Positions 24,111-35,000 of a stretch of DNA of 39,024 nucleotides are shown in pieces. A program made the translations under genes and the position numbers. This DNA is from Poronia punctata (taxonomy: Eukaryota; Ascomycota; Sordariomycetes; Xylariales; Xylariaceae): NCBI GenBank assembly GCA_022579005.1, contig MU401755.1, forward strand, positions 1 through 39,024. Reading direction: 5' to 3'. The first letter of the stretch is position 1. Every line of letters begins with the position of its first letter. The notes under the pieces are model-generated. The model did not search any database, was not told where the DNA came from, and was given only the letters and a program-made list of their open reading frames with translations.

Positions 24111-25010
24111 CTACTGCACGGTGCCAAACTCCAACGCCTTGCCTTGAACTAAGAGACCGATGATCAGGCCGAAAAGGCCCAAGACGGAGCTAAAGATTTC
24201 GATGACGAGGATTTTAACGAAGCTACCAGGAGTTGTTAGCCATGGGAGATGACACGCGTATAAATGGCAGGGACATACAGAGAAGGGTCTGCTGCGTCGG
24301 CTAGAGCGGCACCACTCCCATTCACACCAACGGCGATGCCACAGACGAGGTTGCAACCTCCTACCGTAACACCAGCCCAGAAAAGTGCAAACCCTGTGTA
24401 GTAGCTATTTCCATCGAGGAGGTTGTCGCCTGAGGTGTAGCCGACTTTGGACGAGAAGACGATGGCCATAATGACGCCGTAGATGGCAACGACCTCGCAA
24501 AAGATGATGGAAATCAGGTTCTTCGTTCGAATTCGGGGGGCCTTAACGCCGCCTCCCAAGATGGAGGAGCCAGTGATGAATATGCCCCTAGGAGGAACAA
24601 CCAGTCAGAGCCAGGGTCATGCATGACAAGGGCGTCTTTTCATGTAGAGAGGGGTTGTTGAAAGCCATACCATGCGGCACCGACCACAGATAAACCTATG
24701 CAGAGGGAAATACCCGTACTAGCCCATGTATACGGCGATACTGACTCGAGGAAAGCTCCGACCTATCATCGAGACTTGTTAGACGGTATATCGAATTCGA
24801 AGCGTATTTGTAGGTCCCGGTTGCGCACGTTGAAGGCCTCACCACTGCCCGTGAATAACATATCTGAAGTCGATGCGGTTAACATTTGAAGACCAAAGGA
24901 TTCGTGGCATCTCGTGGATATTGTTCAAGTTGCCCTTAGATGCACCTACATAACCCAACGACGGCCAAGAAGGTGGTGAGCCCCCCGGCCCCGTATACCA
25001 AACCGCCCAT
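24111..25010 (-). CDS. VMA16: V-type proton ATPase proteolipid subunit c'' (VMA16 family), five exons
   Basis: This encodes a subunit of the membrane-embedded rotor (c-ring) of the V-ATPase Vo sector, which pumps protons into vacuole, endosome and Golgi. Exons on the minus strand are 25010-24950, 24863-24829, 24762-24671, 24587-24279 and 24222-24111 (609 nt, 202 aa plus TAG). The four introns restore one frame across family signatures: LYMLFTG at 20-26, GEAFNVG at 28-34, SPYTWA at 41-46, [15 protein letters not shown] at 57-71, [16 protein letters not shown] at 77-92 and [18 protein letters not shown] at 167-184. Glu94 in FCEVVAIYG matches the essential proton-carrying Glu of yeast Vma16, and Glu174 in VIEIF matches the second conserved acidic position. 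Four or five hydrophobic segments are visible. The ATG at 25010 has A at -3 and G at +4; yeast Vma16 is slightly longer at the N-terminus, so an extra upstream exon cannot be excluded. No RIP stops or frameshifts are seen, so it looks functional. The assignment is from family knowledge, with no database search. Confidence 0.93.
24223..24278 (-). other. VMA16 intron 4 (56 nt, phase 2)
   Basis: The donor is the canonical GTATGT, the branch site CTAAC and the acceptor GGTAG. It splits the codon of Leu166 (CT|C) between ADAADPS and [10 protein letters not shown], two strongly conserved family segments. Without splicing, translation would stop shortly after this point. Confidence 0.92.
24588..24670 (-). 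other. VMA16 intron 3 (83 nt, phase 2)
   Basis: The donor is GTATGG, the branch site CTGAC and the acceptor CCTAG. It splits the codon of Trp63 (TG|G) within the conserved [15 protein letters not shown] stretch, which makes the call very secure. Confidence 0.88.
24763..24828 (-). other. VMA16 intron 2 (66 nt, phase 0)
   Basis: The donor is the non-consensus GTGCGC, the branch site is CTAAC (in GTCTAACAAG) and the acceptor is GATAG. The intron carries in-frame TGA and TAG codons just before the acceptor, so reading through would truncate the protein. Removing it joins GEAFN to VGAFLE, matching the family. Confidence 0.82.
24864..24949 (-). other. VMA16 intron 1 (86 nt, phase 1)
   Basis: The donor is GTAGGT and the acceptor TTCAG. 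It splits the Tyr21 codon (T|AT), giving GLY|MLFTG. The best branch-site candidate is TTAAC about 17 nt before the acceptor, which departs from the usual fungal CTRAC. Confidence 0.8.
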
Positions 25011-25344
25011 TCTAAGGGATCTCGTCCACAAGAGAACAAATAGTTGTCGACGCCGCCAGGCACAACAATATAATACAGGGCTGGAAGGACGGAACTGGGT
25101 TGATGTAAGGTTGAGCTGTAAATTTCTTGTTTATAGTCGAGTGCGACGAGGGTTGACTGCAGTAAAATTAGTATTGCAGTTATTTCCAACGCACGACGCG
25201 CTGAGGTCGTCTGGGGATGCTTTGGATCTGCTTGTAGACTAATCGTGCCACGCCCCACCTTTATGACCATTCTAGCGCGAGATAGATGGAAATTGCTATG
25301 CACAGGGCACAAGTGGCCGCAGCTGCACGACAGCTGCAATTAAT
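25011..25344 (-). promoter_or_regulatory. VMA16 upstream region (promoter and 5' UTR)
   Basis: About 330 bp of ordinary-composition DNA lies between the start codon and the AT-rich block. On the minus strand a TATAAA-like hexamer sits at 25135-25130, about 120 nt before the ATG. It is followed by a CT-rich stretch with CAACC, as is common at fungal transcription starts. A GC-box-like GGTGGGGCGTGGC occurs farther up, near 25,250. An overlapping 166-codon minus-strand reading frame is a frame shadow of this region and the VMA16 5' end. Elements are inferred by eye; only the location is secure. Confidence 0.45.
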
Positions 25345-25805
25345 TGCTAGACTTTAAAGTACCTTTTGTTAAAACTTAGCAATATAGCTAAAACGTATAA
25401 TTATATTAGTATATTATATAAAAAAGCATTTCTTTTTTTACTATACAGTTTTTTTATATTAAATAAGTAAAAAAAAACTTTTTATAAAAAACCTGTTTTT
25501 TATAATAGTTTTTATTTTAGCTATATTGTTTTACTATATAAAGATTATCTTAGTTTTAAGTTTTTATATTTTATTAGTTTTAATATAGTTTTTTTAAAAT
25601 AAACTAATTTATTAAACTATTTTATAATTAAAATTAAAGCTTTAAATAATAGTATATAAAGCTTTATAATTATAAATATAGAATTTTTATTTATTTTGTT
25701 TACTTTTTTATACTTTTATAATAACTAGTTAAAATATTTTTAAAGCTATATTATTTTTATACTAACTAAAGTAACTTATTATAAAAAGCTTAATTAGTTA
25801 TTATA
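25345..25805. other. AT-rich spacer between the island and R2 copy B
   Basis: RIP-type composition begins almost at once after the GCTGCACGACAGCTGCAATT sequence at the island edge. There is no gene or repeat partner. Confidence 0.6.
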
Positions 25806-26187
25806 TTAAAATCCCTTTTAATACCCTTAACCTTATTAACTACATTAAAGCTATTAAAACGCAAATATTTTATAAATATAAATATTTGGTTTTTTATATA
25901 TTAGTTTTAAATTGCGTTAAACTTACTTTATTAAAAAAGTATACGCATAGTATATATATATAGTATATAACTAATATATAAACCGTACGCGTTTTTTATA
26001 TATTAAATATATAGCAAGTATATGTTTTTTTTATACTGCTAATAAGTTTAAATTATATTATAAACTTTTATAGCTATATAAAACTTGCTAAAAAAAGTTT
26101 TTATAACTTTTTTTTTTAATTAATTAAGTTAATATAGTACTATTAATAGTAACATATTGTAATTATATTTATTTTAGCTAAACTAAT
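25806..26187 (+). repeat. Repeat R2, copy B (382 bp)
   Basis: This is the second copy of the family at 6338-6721, in the same orientation. Many positions where copy A has C or G show T or A here, but a few (ACGCATAG, GTACGCG) are better preserved in copy B. The two copies were therefore mutated independently. Confidence 0.85.
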
Positions 26188-29100
26188 ACTAATTAGTAGT
26201 TAAATTAGTAATTATAAAAAAGCAAGGTTTAAAAATAAAAACTATTGTTATACTTGCTTTTAACTTAATTTAAAGTTGCTTTAGCTTTATATTACTTTTA
26301 AAACTTACTATATTTAAGTAAGTAATAAATAAAAAATTTAACTTAAATTATTATATAACTACTTAAAAAAATAAAGTAAGCAAAAAAAGCTATACTAAAT
26401 TATAGTAAAGGTTTTATAGGCTATATACTAATAAAATAAAAAATAGCAAGCATTTTTATTACTTTTAACTTATAGCTAATTTAAAAACTAATTAGCATTA
26501 ATTTATAATAGTATTATTATTATATAACTTTAGTTTAATTTTAAAAAAAAAATTAAAAGATTAATTATATTAAAAATCTTAGTATATATAGTAGTTAGTA
26601 CTAATTTACTTTAATAATGCTTTTAATAACAACTTAAATTAAGTTAAAATGTTTAAAAAAATAAGTATAGCTATTTATTTATTAAAAAAGCATATTATTT
26701 TTAAAAAAATAAAGTATTAAAAAATATAATTTTAAATTACTAGCAAAAAATAAGCTAAATATATATGTTTTGTTTAAAATAACTAAGTACTTATATATTT
26801 TTTTTACTAGCAAAAACTTTTTATAAGCTATTTAAAAAGATTTTAAAAAATAAACATGTTAGCATTTTAATAAATTAATATATATAGTATAACGTTTATT
26901 ATTACTAGTACTATAGTAAAAAAGCATTAACTATAGCTTAATTTAAAGCTATAATATAATAAGTAATAAGTTGCTTACTATTATAAATAGTAATATAACT
27001 ATTAGCAAAGCTTAGTACTTTTTTTTTATATTTTTAATTAAAAAATAAAAACTTAGTTTAACTTTTTTATTTACTAATAAAAAGATTATAAGCTAAAATA
27101 TGCTTAAACTTAAAACGTATTTTAAAGTACTTATAACTAACTAAAAAGCTTAGGCTTTTTAGGCTTTATAAGCTTTTTAAGCTTTTTAAAGCACTTAACT
27201 TATTTTTTAATATTTCTTAACTTTTTAAGCATTATAAGCTACTTAAGCTATATATACTTTATATACCTTTTAGCTTTTATAGCTAGTAATACTTTAATAG
27301 CAAGCTGCTTTTATTTTAGCTATTAAATATAAAAACGTTTTAACTTTGTACTTAAATCTTTAAAAATTTAACTATGTTTTGCTTTATAATTTACTTTTAA
27401 TACGTTTAATAAACAATACTTTTTTTATTTTTTAAAAGATTGCTATATTTATAAAAATAAAGTAAAAAAATTAAAACTATATAAGCAAGCTTTATAACTT
27501 ATTATATAATAAAATACAAATTTTTATTAATATATGCTGCTAAATTTAAATAATAAAAAACTAATATTAAGCTATATTTTTTATAATTTTTAATAATTGT
27601 GCTAAGCAATATTTTATATAGTAAATTAGCTTTAATAAATTATAAATAAAAATATATTTTAAGTTAAATTTATATTTTAATAATATTGTAAATTAGTTTT
27701 AATACTTTATTTATTAGATTATAATTATATATTAAAATATTTACAAAACAAACCTAAATAAAAATTTTATAAAAGCTTTTAACTTTATAATTAATAAGAT
27801 TATAAAAGCTTAGCAAATACTTAGCATTGCGTATTAAAGTAAAATCTACTTAGTAATAAACGTAGTATATATATATAAAAGTATATTTAAGTTTAATATA
27901 GCACTTATTTATTAAAAGCTAACGTTTAAAAGTTTATTTTTTAATTTTTAAGCATATTTTTAAGTAGCAAATAATAGCAAAAGTAGTATTATATTTTATA
28001 TAAATTATAAGTATAACAATTATAGTTATAATAAAGATAATTTAATATTGTATTGCTTTTGTTTTAAAAGTAAATTAAACGTATTAAAGCAAAAGTATAA
28101 GTGTTTTATATATATAAAAAATCGTTATTTTTTAACTAATTATTTAATTAAAAAACAATATAAAGCAAAGTATTAGTTTTTTAGCACTTATAAAATAATT
28201 TATAGCTATAAACTAAATATTAAAATATTTTCTTAATATTTAATAAATTTAAAAGGTATTTTTAAAACTGTTTTAAATTTAAACTTAAAACAAAATAAAA
28301 TTAATAATAAAAAAATAAAAAGATTTACTTAGTTTTTAATAAACACTATATATATATATTATATTATAAGCAAAAATATATAGCAATTTAAAGCTAAAAT
28401 GCTAGCAAATTAATTTGTTTTAAAAGATTTATATAAAGTAAAATATTAAAGCAAATTATAAAATATAAGTACTTTTAACTATTTAATAGTTAAAAAAATA
28501 TAATTAAAAGCATATTTATATTTAAATTTAAAAGCAAATATAGTATAAAAACTAAGTAAGGTTTATATTAAGTTTAATAGTAGCAGTATTATTAAAAGTA
28601 TTAATATAATTTAAATATAAACCCTTTTTAAAACAACTACGTATTATGTTTTAAATATGCTTATTTTTTTTTATTTTTACTATAAAATGCTAACTACGTT
28701 AGTGCTTATTTTAATAACATTAAAAATGTTATTATTTAAAACAATAGTAAAACAATACTAGTTATTTATAAATAAAAATATTTATTTTTTAATATATACT
28801 TTAATAAAATAATTATATATTTTATTAAAACTAAGTTATACTAGCTTTATAAACAATTTAAGCACTTTAAAGCAGTAAAACTAAAGTAAATATTAACTAT
28901 AGCAGGTTATAAAGTTAATAATTTTATTTTAAAAAAAAAATTAAAAATTTTGCTATTATTGCTAAATATATAACTTAGCGCTAAAACGATTTAAATTTAC
29001 TTTAAAAAATAACTATAAATTTAATTATAAAGTTATTATTAACATAGTTTAAATTAATAAAAAATAAGTTTTTTATATTATTAATTTAGCTATATTATTT

Positions 29101-29787
29101 TAAGCTACAACTTTTATTTAAATAATAAAAGTATATAAAGTATAAAATATACTTTATAAGTACTAAATTAACGTTTATTAAAAACTGCTTAATTATATAG
29201 TATATAACTTTAATACTAACTTTGCTTTAAAAATTTTTTAAACTAATACTAAAATTATAAAACTTATATATAAAAAAATGTTTATTAAAATATATTAAGC
29301 ATTTAGCAAGATTAAATATATATATGCTTTTTTACGCTATGCCTTTAATATTTTTAAAAAAAAGATTAGCTACTAAAACAATAATAAATTAATTTTATAA
29401 ATAATAATAAAAGCTTTTAATAACATTGTAAAACTTAATAAACTTATATTTACTTTGTTAGTATTTAGTACTTATTTATAAATTAATAATAATTTGCTAC
29501 TATTACTTAAAATTATTTAATATATAAAGGCTATTTAAAAGGCTATAAAAGCTATTTAAAATAAATAAGCAAAAGCAAATATATTATATGCGCTTAAAAC
29601 TTAAAATAGCCTTAATTTATTTTTTATTTTTACTTTTTTTTATAAAGTAAAGTTTTCATTTAGCAAAAAAAGCAAAAATAAAATAGTTTTTTTAAAGTTT
29701 AAGTAATTAAAAATAAAAACGTTATTATTAATATAGTTAATAAACTAATAAAGTTTTATTATACTTAAGTAAAACTATATTATTATA
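26188..29787. other. RIP-type AT-rich block, A-skewed on the plus strand
   Basis: No gene is supported. A degenerate 10-bp tandem of AGGCTTTTT and AAGCTTTTT words occurs at about 27148-27200. A palindrome-like AACATTAAAAATGTTATT lies near 28718. The rest is A-rich decayed sequence. Confidence 0.6.
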
Positions 29788-31410
29788 TAAACAAACTTTT
29801 AGCAAATATAAACTAAACTAACTATAAAGTAAGTATAAATTAAAATATACTTATAGCTAAAGTAAAAAAATATAACCTTTTACTACTTTAGTAATTATTT
29901 ATTGCTTTTATAAAAAACTAAAAGAAAACAAAACAATAGTTATTATATTATAGTACTTTTTAATAGTATAATTTAAGTATATAATAGTATTAAAACCGTA
30001 CTTAAATATAAACAAAAAAAGCAGATTTTTAATTATTATTAAAGCTATTAAATAAAAGCATTATTTTTACTTTTAATTTACTTTTTAAAAAGTTTAACGC
30101 TTTAAAAATTAATAATTTTTTAAGTATAAAAGTATTTAAGTTTATTTATTTTAACTTTAAAATGTATTTAAATATTAAGCTATTTTTATTTTATATAGTA
30201 TATAAAATTAAAAGCAAGATTATTTAGCTTTATAAAAAATTATAACTAGTAGTTTAAAGCTATAATAATTATATAAAAAAGACGGTTTTATATTAAGCTT
30301 TTATTATTTAATAAATAAGTTAATAAGTTATACTTATACTTGCTTTGTTTTTAATTTAAGACTATAATGCTTATAGTAAGCTAAAAGATATTATATATAT
30401 ACGTTTACTTATTAAACTTAAAAAAAATATTTTAAAAGTACTATTTTTTAATTACTTTGTTTTTTTATAGTTTAGCTAAATTTAGTTTATACTAGTTTTA
30501 AACTTATTATAAATATTATTAAAATTAATTTAAAATAGTAATATTAACTTATAACCTTTGCTTACTATTTATAAAAAGCAAACGTAATAAATTTAGCATT
30601 ATTATAATATAAATAAATAATATTTTATTATTTACTATACTTGCGTTTTTAGCTAAAAAAAAGCAAACTTATTAAAGCTAAATTTAAAGCAAAAATAAAG
30701 CAGTTTTTTAATAAAAAATAAGTAATTAAGTTTAATAGTATTAAAGTTACTTTTTAAAACAAAAAAGGAATTTTTTATATAACAAAGTTAAGTAAAAGAT
30801 TTAACTAAAATTAATCTTGTTTTAGTTAATACTTTTTAGCAATATATTAGCTAAAAAGCATATAGTATATATATTAGTAGTATATATTAACTTAAAGCTA
30901 TATTTAACTTATTAACGGCTATATAAGTTACTAAACTTATAAAAAACAATATTTAACCGTTAAATAAGCAAATTAACTAGCAGATTAAAAATAAGCATTG
31001 CAAATTAACGTATATACTTTTAAACTTAATAAAAGCAAAGTTATTTATTTTTATAAATAGATTATTTACTAATAATACTAACTTAACCTTTTAAATTAGT
31101 TTTATTATTATTATTACTATTAAATTAATTTTAAATTATAAGCAAAATAAATATAAAATTATTAGCAATATTATTTATTAAAACTTAAATAAATATAAGC
31201 ATATTATTTAATTTGTTTTTGCTAGTAAACTATATAGTATAGTTAATAAAGTTAATAGTGCTATTGCTTTATATATTACTTTATATTTAATTTTTAAAAT
31301 ATTTAAATTACTTTTAACTTTTTTTAATACTTTATACTAATTTTAAGTTGCTTTATTAATATTTTGTAAAGCTTAAAAGTATATATTTTAAACGCTTTAT
31401 TTAATAGATT
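29788..31410 (+). repeat. Repeat R1, copy B (about 1.6 kb)
   Basis: This is the second copy of the element at 4455-6100, in the same orientation and collinear throughout. It has a deletion of about 40 bp near 30385 relative to copy A. Its right end coincides, within about 20 bp, with the end of inverted repeat R4 copy B. Confidence 0.85.
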
Positions 31411-32054
31411 ATATTAACTATATTTAGCAAAGTAAAAGGTAAAAAACGGTGCTAAGATTACCGTAGCTAGTATATATATTAAATATATAAAATTAATTAA
31501 TATATATATATAATTAGTTTATAAGTATACGTTGCTTAACTTTTATAGTTAAGCAATACTTATATTTATTTTAGTTATATATTAATTAAGTAGTTTAACT
31601 TGCGCTTTAATTATAAAAGCTATAAAGTAAATTATGCTTGCTGCTTAATTAAGCAGTAAGTAAAATATACTTAATACTTTTTACTTTTTTAATATTATAT
31701 ACTTTTTATTTTAGCTTTATTTTTAACGTTATAATTATTAAACAACTTAAAAGTATTTTTACTTAGTGCTATATAGCGCGTATGCTTTATATTAAATATA
31801 TAAACTTTTTTTTTATTAGTTATTATATATAATTTTATTATTAATAAATTTAGAATAATTATAGCATAATTTATAAAGCGCATAGTTAATTTTTTAATTA
31901 ATATGCTATATATATTATATTTTTTAAAATAAGCTTTGCTTATTCTTTTAATATTAAATTAATTATTGCTTAATTTATTAATATATACTAAACGCTTTTT
32001 TACTTTAGTAGTAACTATTTAGTTATTTTTAAAGTAAACTTATTATTTATTATA
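31390..32054 (-). repeat. Repeat R4, copy B (inverted copy)
   Basis: It is the reverse complement of 17378-18050. It keeps the hairpin GTTGCTTAACT-TTTAT-AGTTAAGCAAT near 31531 and a perfect 16-bp palindrome CTGCTTAATTAAGCAG near 31640. A 62-codon minus-strand frame (31883-31695) lies inside it, but its Ile, Asn and Lys-rich translation is what AT-rich DNA gives by chance, and copy A does not preserve it visibly. Confidence 0.85.
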
Positions 32055-35000
32055 TACTTTTTATTTAAACTAAATAGTTTAAATATTATAATAAAGCTTT
32101 TTTAACTTTTATAATATAGAAAAAAACATATAAAAATAAACTTTAATTTTAAAATTAAATTTAAATATAGTAAACTAAGCATAACTAATTAGATTTTTTT
32201 TTACTAGTATAGTAAGTAAAATAAGTATAAAAAAAGTAGCTTAAAATAATTAGTACTTTTAGCTTTTATAGTTACTTTTAGCTAAAAGTTTTATAAAAAT
32301 TTTTAAAAAACATATACTTAGTACTTTATTTAATTGCTTATTTTATAATTAAATTTCTTACTTATACTTTATACTTTATTAAATATAAACTTTATACTTT
32401 TACTTTTAAAAAGTTTTTAAGTACTTTAAATCTCTTTGCTTAACTATATAGTGCTTATACTTTAATTAAATATGTTTTTATAAGTATTTTTAATTAGGTT
32501 TGCATATACTTAGCGCTTAAAGTACTTTATACCTATATACTAGTTTTTTTTTATATACTTATATTTTTTAATTACTAAAAGTATTTCTTGCTAAGTACTA
32601 ACTTTTTAATTTAAATTAATATTTTAACTACTAATTACTATAGCTTTTTTAAAAAATAGTATATTTATTATTTATTTATTTATTTTTATTTATTTTTATA
32701 CTAGCTATACTAGCTAATTATATAACATTTTCTATAAGCATAAAAAATAAACTTTTTTTTACTTATATTATAAGCTTTTTTTAACTTTTTACTTTTTAAA
32801 TAACTTATATATATAAACTATTTACTTTTTAATGCTTTTATTATATATATTTTACTAACTTTAAGCTTTTATTGCTTAAAGCTTTTATTTTTTTATTTTT
32901 TTATAACTTTAATAAGTATTTATAGTAAAATTAAGTAATAGCGTTTATATTTATTTTTATTTTTTTTATTTTATTTAGCTTATACTATATTTTTTTATAT
33001 TAACTTGTTTTTTTTTATATTAGTTTAAAATAGTTTTAGCTTCCTTTTGCTTTTATGCTTTATGCTTTTTTTATTTTTATATATTTTGCTTTAATTTTAA
33101 TTTTACTTATTATATTGCTTATTATTACTATTTTGCTAGCGCTTATGCACGTACTATTACTACTTTAGCTTATTAAGTAGCTTATTAAGTAAATATAATT
33201 TATTGCTTTTAAAAAAAAAATTGCTACTTAATGCTAGTTTTATAAAGCTTTTAAATTTAAATAAGTTACTTATATATATTTTTTATTATATAATTATATT
33301 TACGCTTTTTTAACTTTTATATATTATAAATATAATCTTACTAAGTTTTTTATATAAAAAAAAGCTATTATTACTTTTTTGTTTTTATTAATTACTTTAT
33401 TGCTTTTTTAATTACTGCTTTTATTTTTTTATTAATTATTATATTGCTTTTTTTATTATATTTATAAGCTTTAATAAATTAAACTTTACTTTTAATAAAA
33501 ATATTATATAAGCTTTTATTTTTTCTGTTTTTTAAAAAGATTTAAAATAACTTTTACTTTTTACGCTTTACTTTGCTTTTTACTTCTTAGGTTTTAATAT
33601 TACTTTTAGTTTTTGCTTTTTAATATTTTTTACGCTTTAGCTTTTAGCTTATTACTAAATACTTTTTTTTAAGTTTTTACTTAATAACTTTAACTTTGTT
33701 TTTATTTTAGTTACTACTGCTTTTTTTTTTTTTTAAGTTTTTATATTTAAAATAGTTAATTTTTTAGTTAAAGTTATTAAGCTACTTATTATAATGCTAA
33801 AAAATATTTACGCTTACTTTTTAAATATAAACTTTTTTTTTTAGTATTTTTTTTTAAGTTTTTAGCTTAATGCTTTTATGTTTTTTAGCTTTAAAGCTTA
33901 CTTTAAGTACTAATAGCGCTTTTTTTTTACTGCTTATTTTATTATTATTTTATAAATTATATTACTAGTGCTAAGCGCTTTTTTAGTTATGTTTGCTATT
34001 TTTTTACTACTTTTAATAATTGCTATAAAATTAGCATTAGCTATTTTAAAGTTACTAAAGCTAGTTTTTAAACTTATTACTTTTACTATTAAAGTTATTA
34101 TAATTATAAACTAATATAAATATTTTTTATATATACTTTATTATCTTTTACTAATTTAAATTATATAGTAAACTTAAATTATATAACTTTGCTTACTACT
34201 TTTATAAAGCTTTACGTTTTAAGCAAATTAAAAAGCTTTAAAACAATACTATAAGTATTTTCTTTTATATATTTATTACGCTTACTAACTTTATATTAAT
34301 ATATTAGTAAGCTTTATAGCACTATTTGCTTTATTTAACGTTTATTAAATTAAACCTTTAATAAAAATAGCAATATATTTAAAAAGAAATTAAAGTAAGT
34401 AGTTAGTTTAAAAGTTATTTAAAATTAAGTAGTATTAATATAACTTTTTTATTATGTTTTTTTTATATTTTATAATATACTTACTATTTAGCTTATATAT
34501 ACTTGCTAACTTGCTTTTTTTATATTTTATATTATATGCTATTTATATATATTATATATATTTTAACTTAGCACTTTAATATATTATAAATTAAGTATTA
34601 TATAAAAGAGTTTAAACGTAATATAAAAAACCTTTTTATTTAAATTATTTGCTAGCATATTTTTAGTTAAAATATACTTAACTTTAAAAGTTTTTTAAAA
34701 ATATTTACATTAAACTTATATATTTTATATATTTATATATTATAATTAAGTGCTAATTTTCTTTTAATTACTTATTATAAGCTTAATAGCTTAAGTGTTA
34801 TTATAGTAAATTATTTAGTTTTAATTAAACTTTAAGCGTAGCTCTTTTAATAAGCGTTTAATTGCTATAAGCTTTTATATTATAGCTTTTAAAATAATTA
34901 GTTTTGCTTTAGTTATTAATATAAACATAATAAATTGCTAATATGCTTTTTATATAATAAAGCTACTTTAAAAGTTTATTAAATATTTATAAGTTAAGCT

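Noticed and set aside
23961..24152. 63-codon plus-strand frame antisense to the VMA16 3' end
   Set aside because: It overlaps the last VMA16 exon on the opposite strand and matches nothing, so it is a shadow frame.
24111..24559. Two overlapping minus-strand frames that could be read as a frameshifted VMA16 pseudogene
   Set aside because: A 56-nt intron with GTATGT, CTAAC and TAG joins them exactly at a conserved Leu codon, so there is no frameshift.
24698..25242. Two plus-strand frames (63 and 100 codons) antisense to VMA16
   Set aside because: They are shadows of the VMA16 coding and promoter sequence on the opposite strand.
24839..25339. 166-codon minus-strand reading frame at the VMA16 5' end
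   Set aside because: It runs through exon 1, intron 1 and exon 2 of VMA16 in the wrong frame and resembles no protein; the spliced gene explains the region better.
31695..31883. 62-codon minus-strand frame in repeat R4
   Set aside because: Its Ile, Lys and Asn-rich composition is expected of random AT-rich DNA, and the other R4 copy shows no sign of conserving it.
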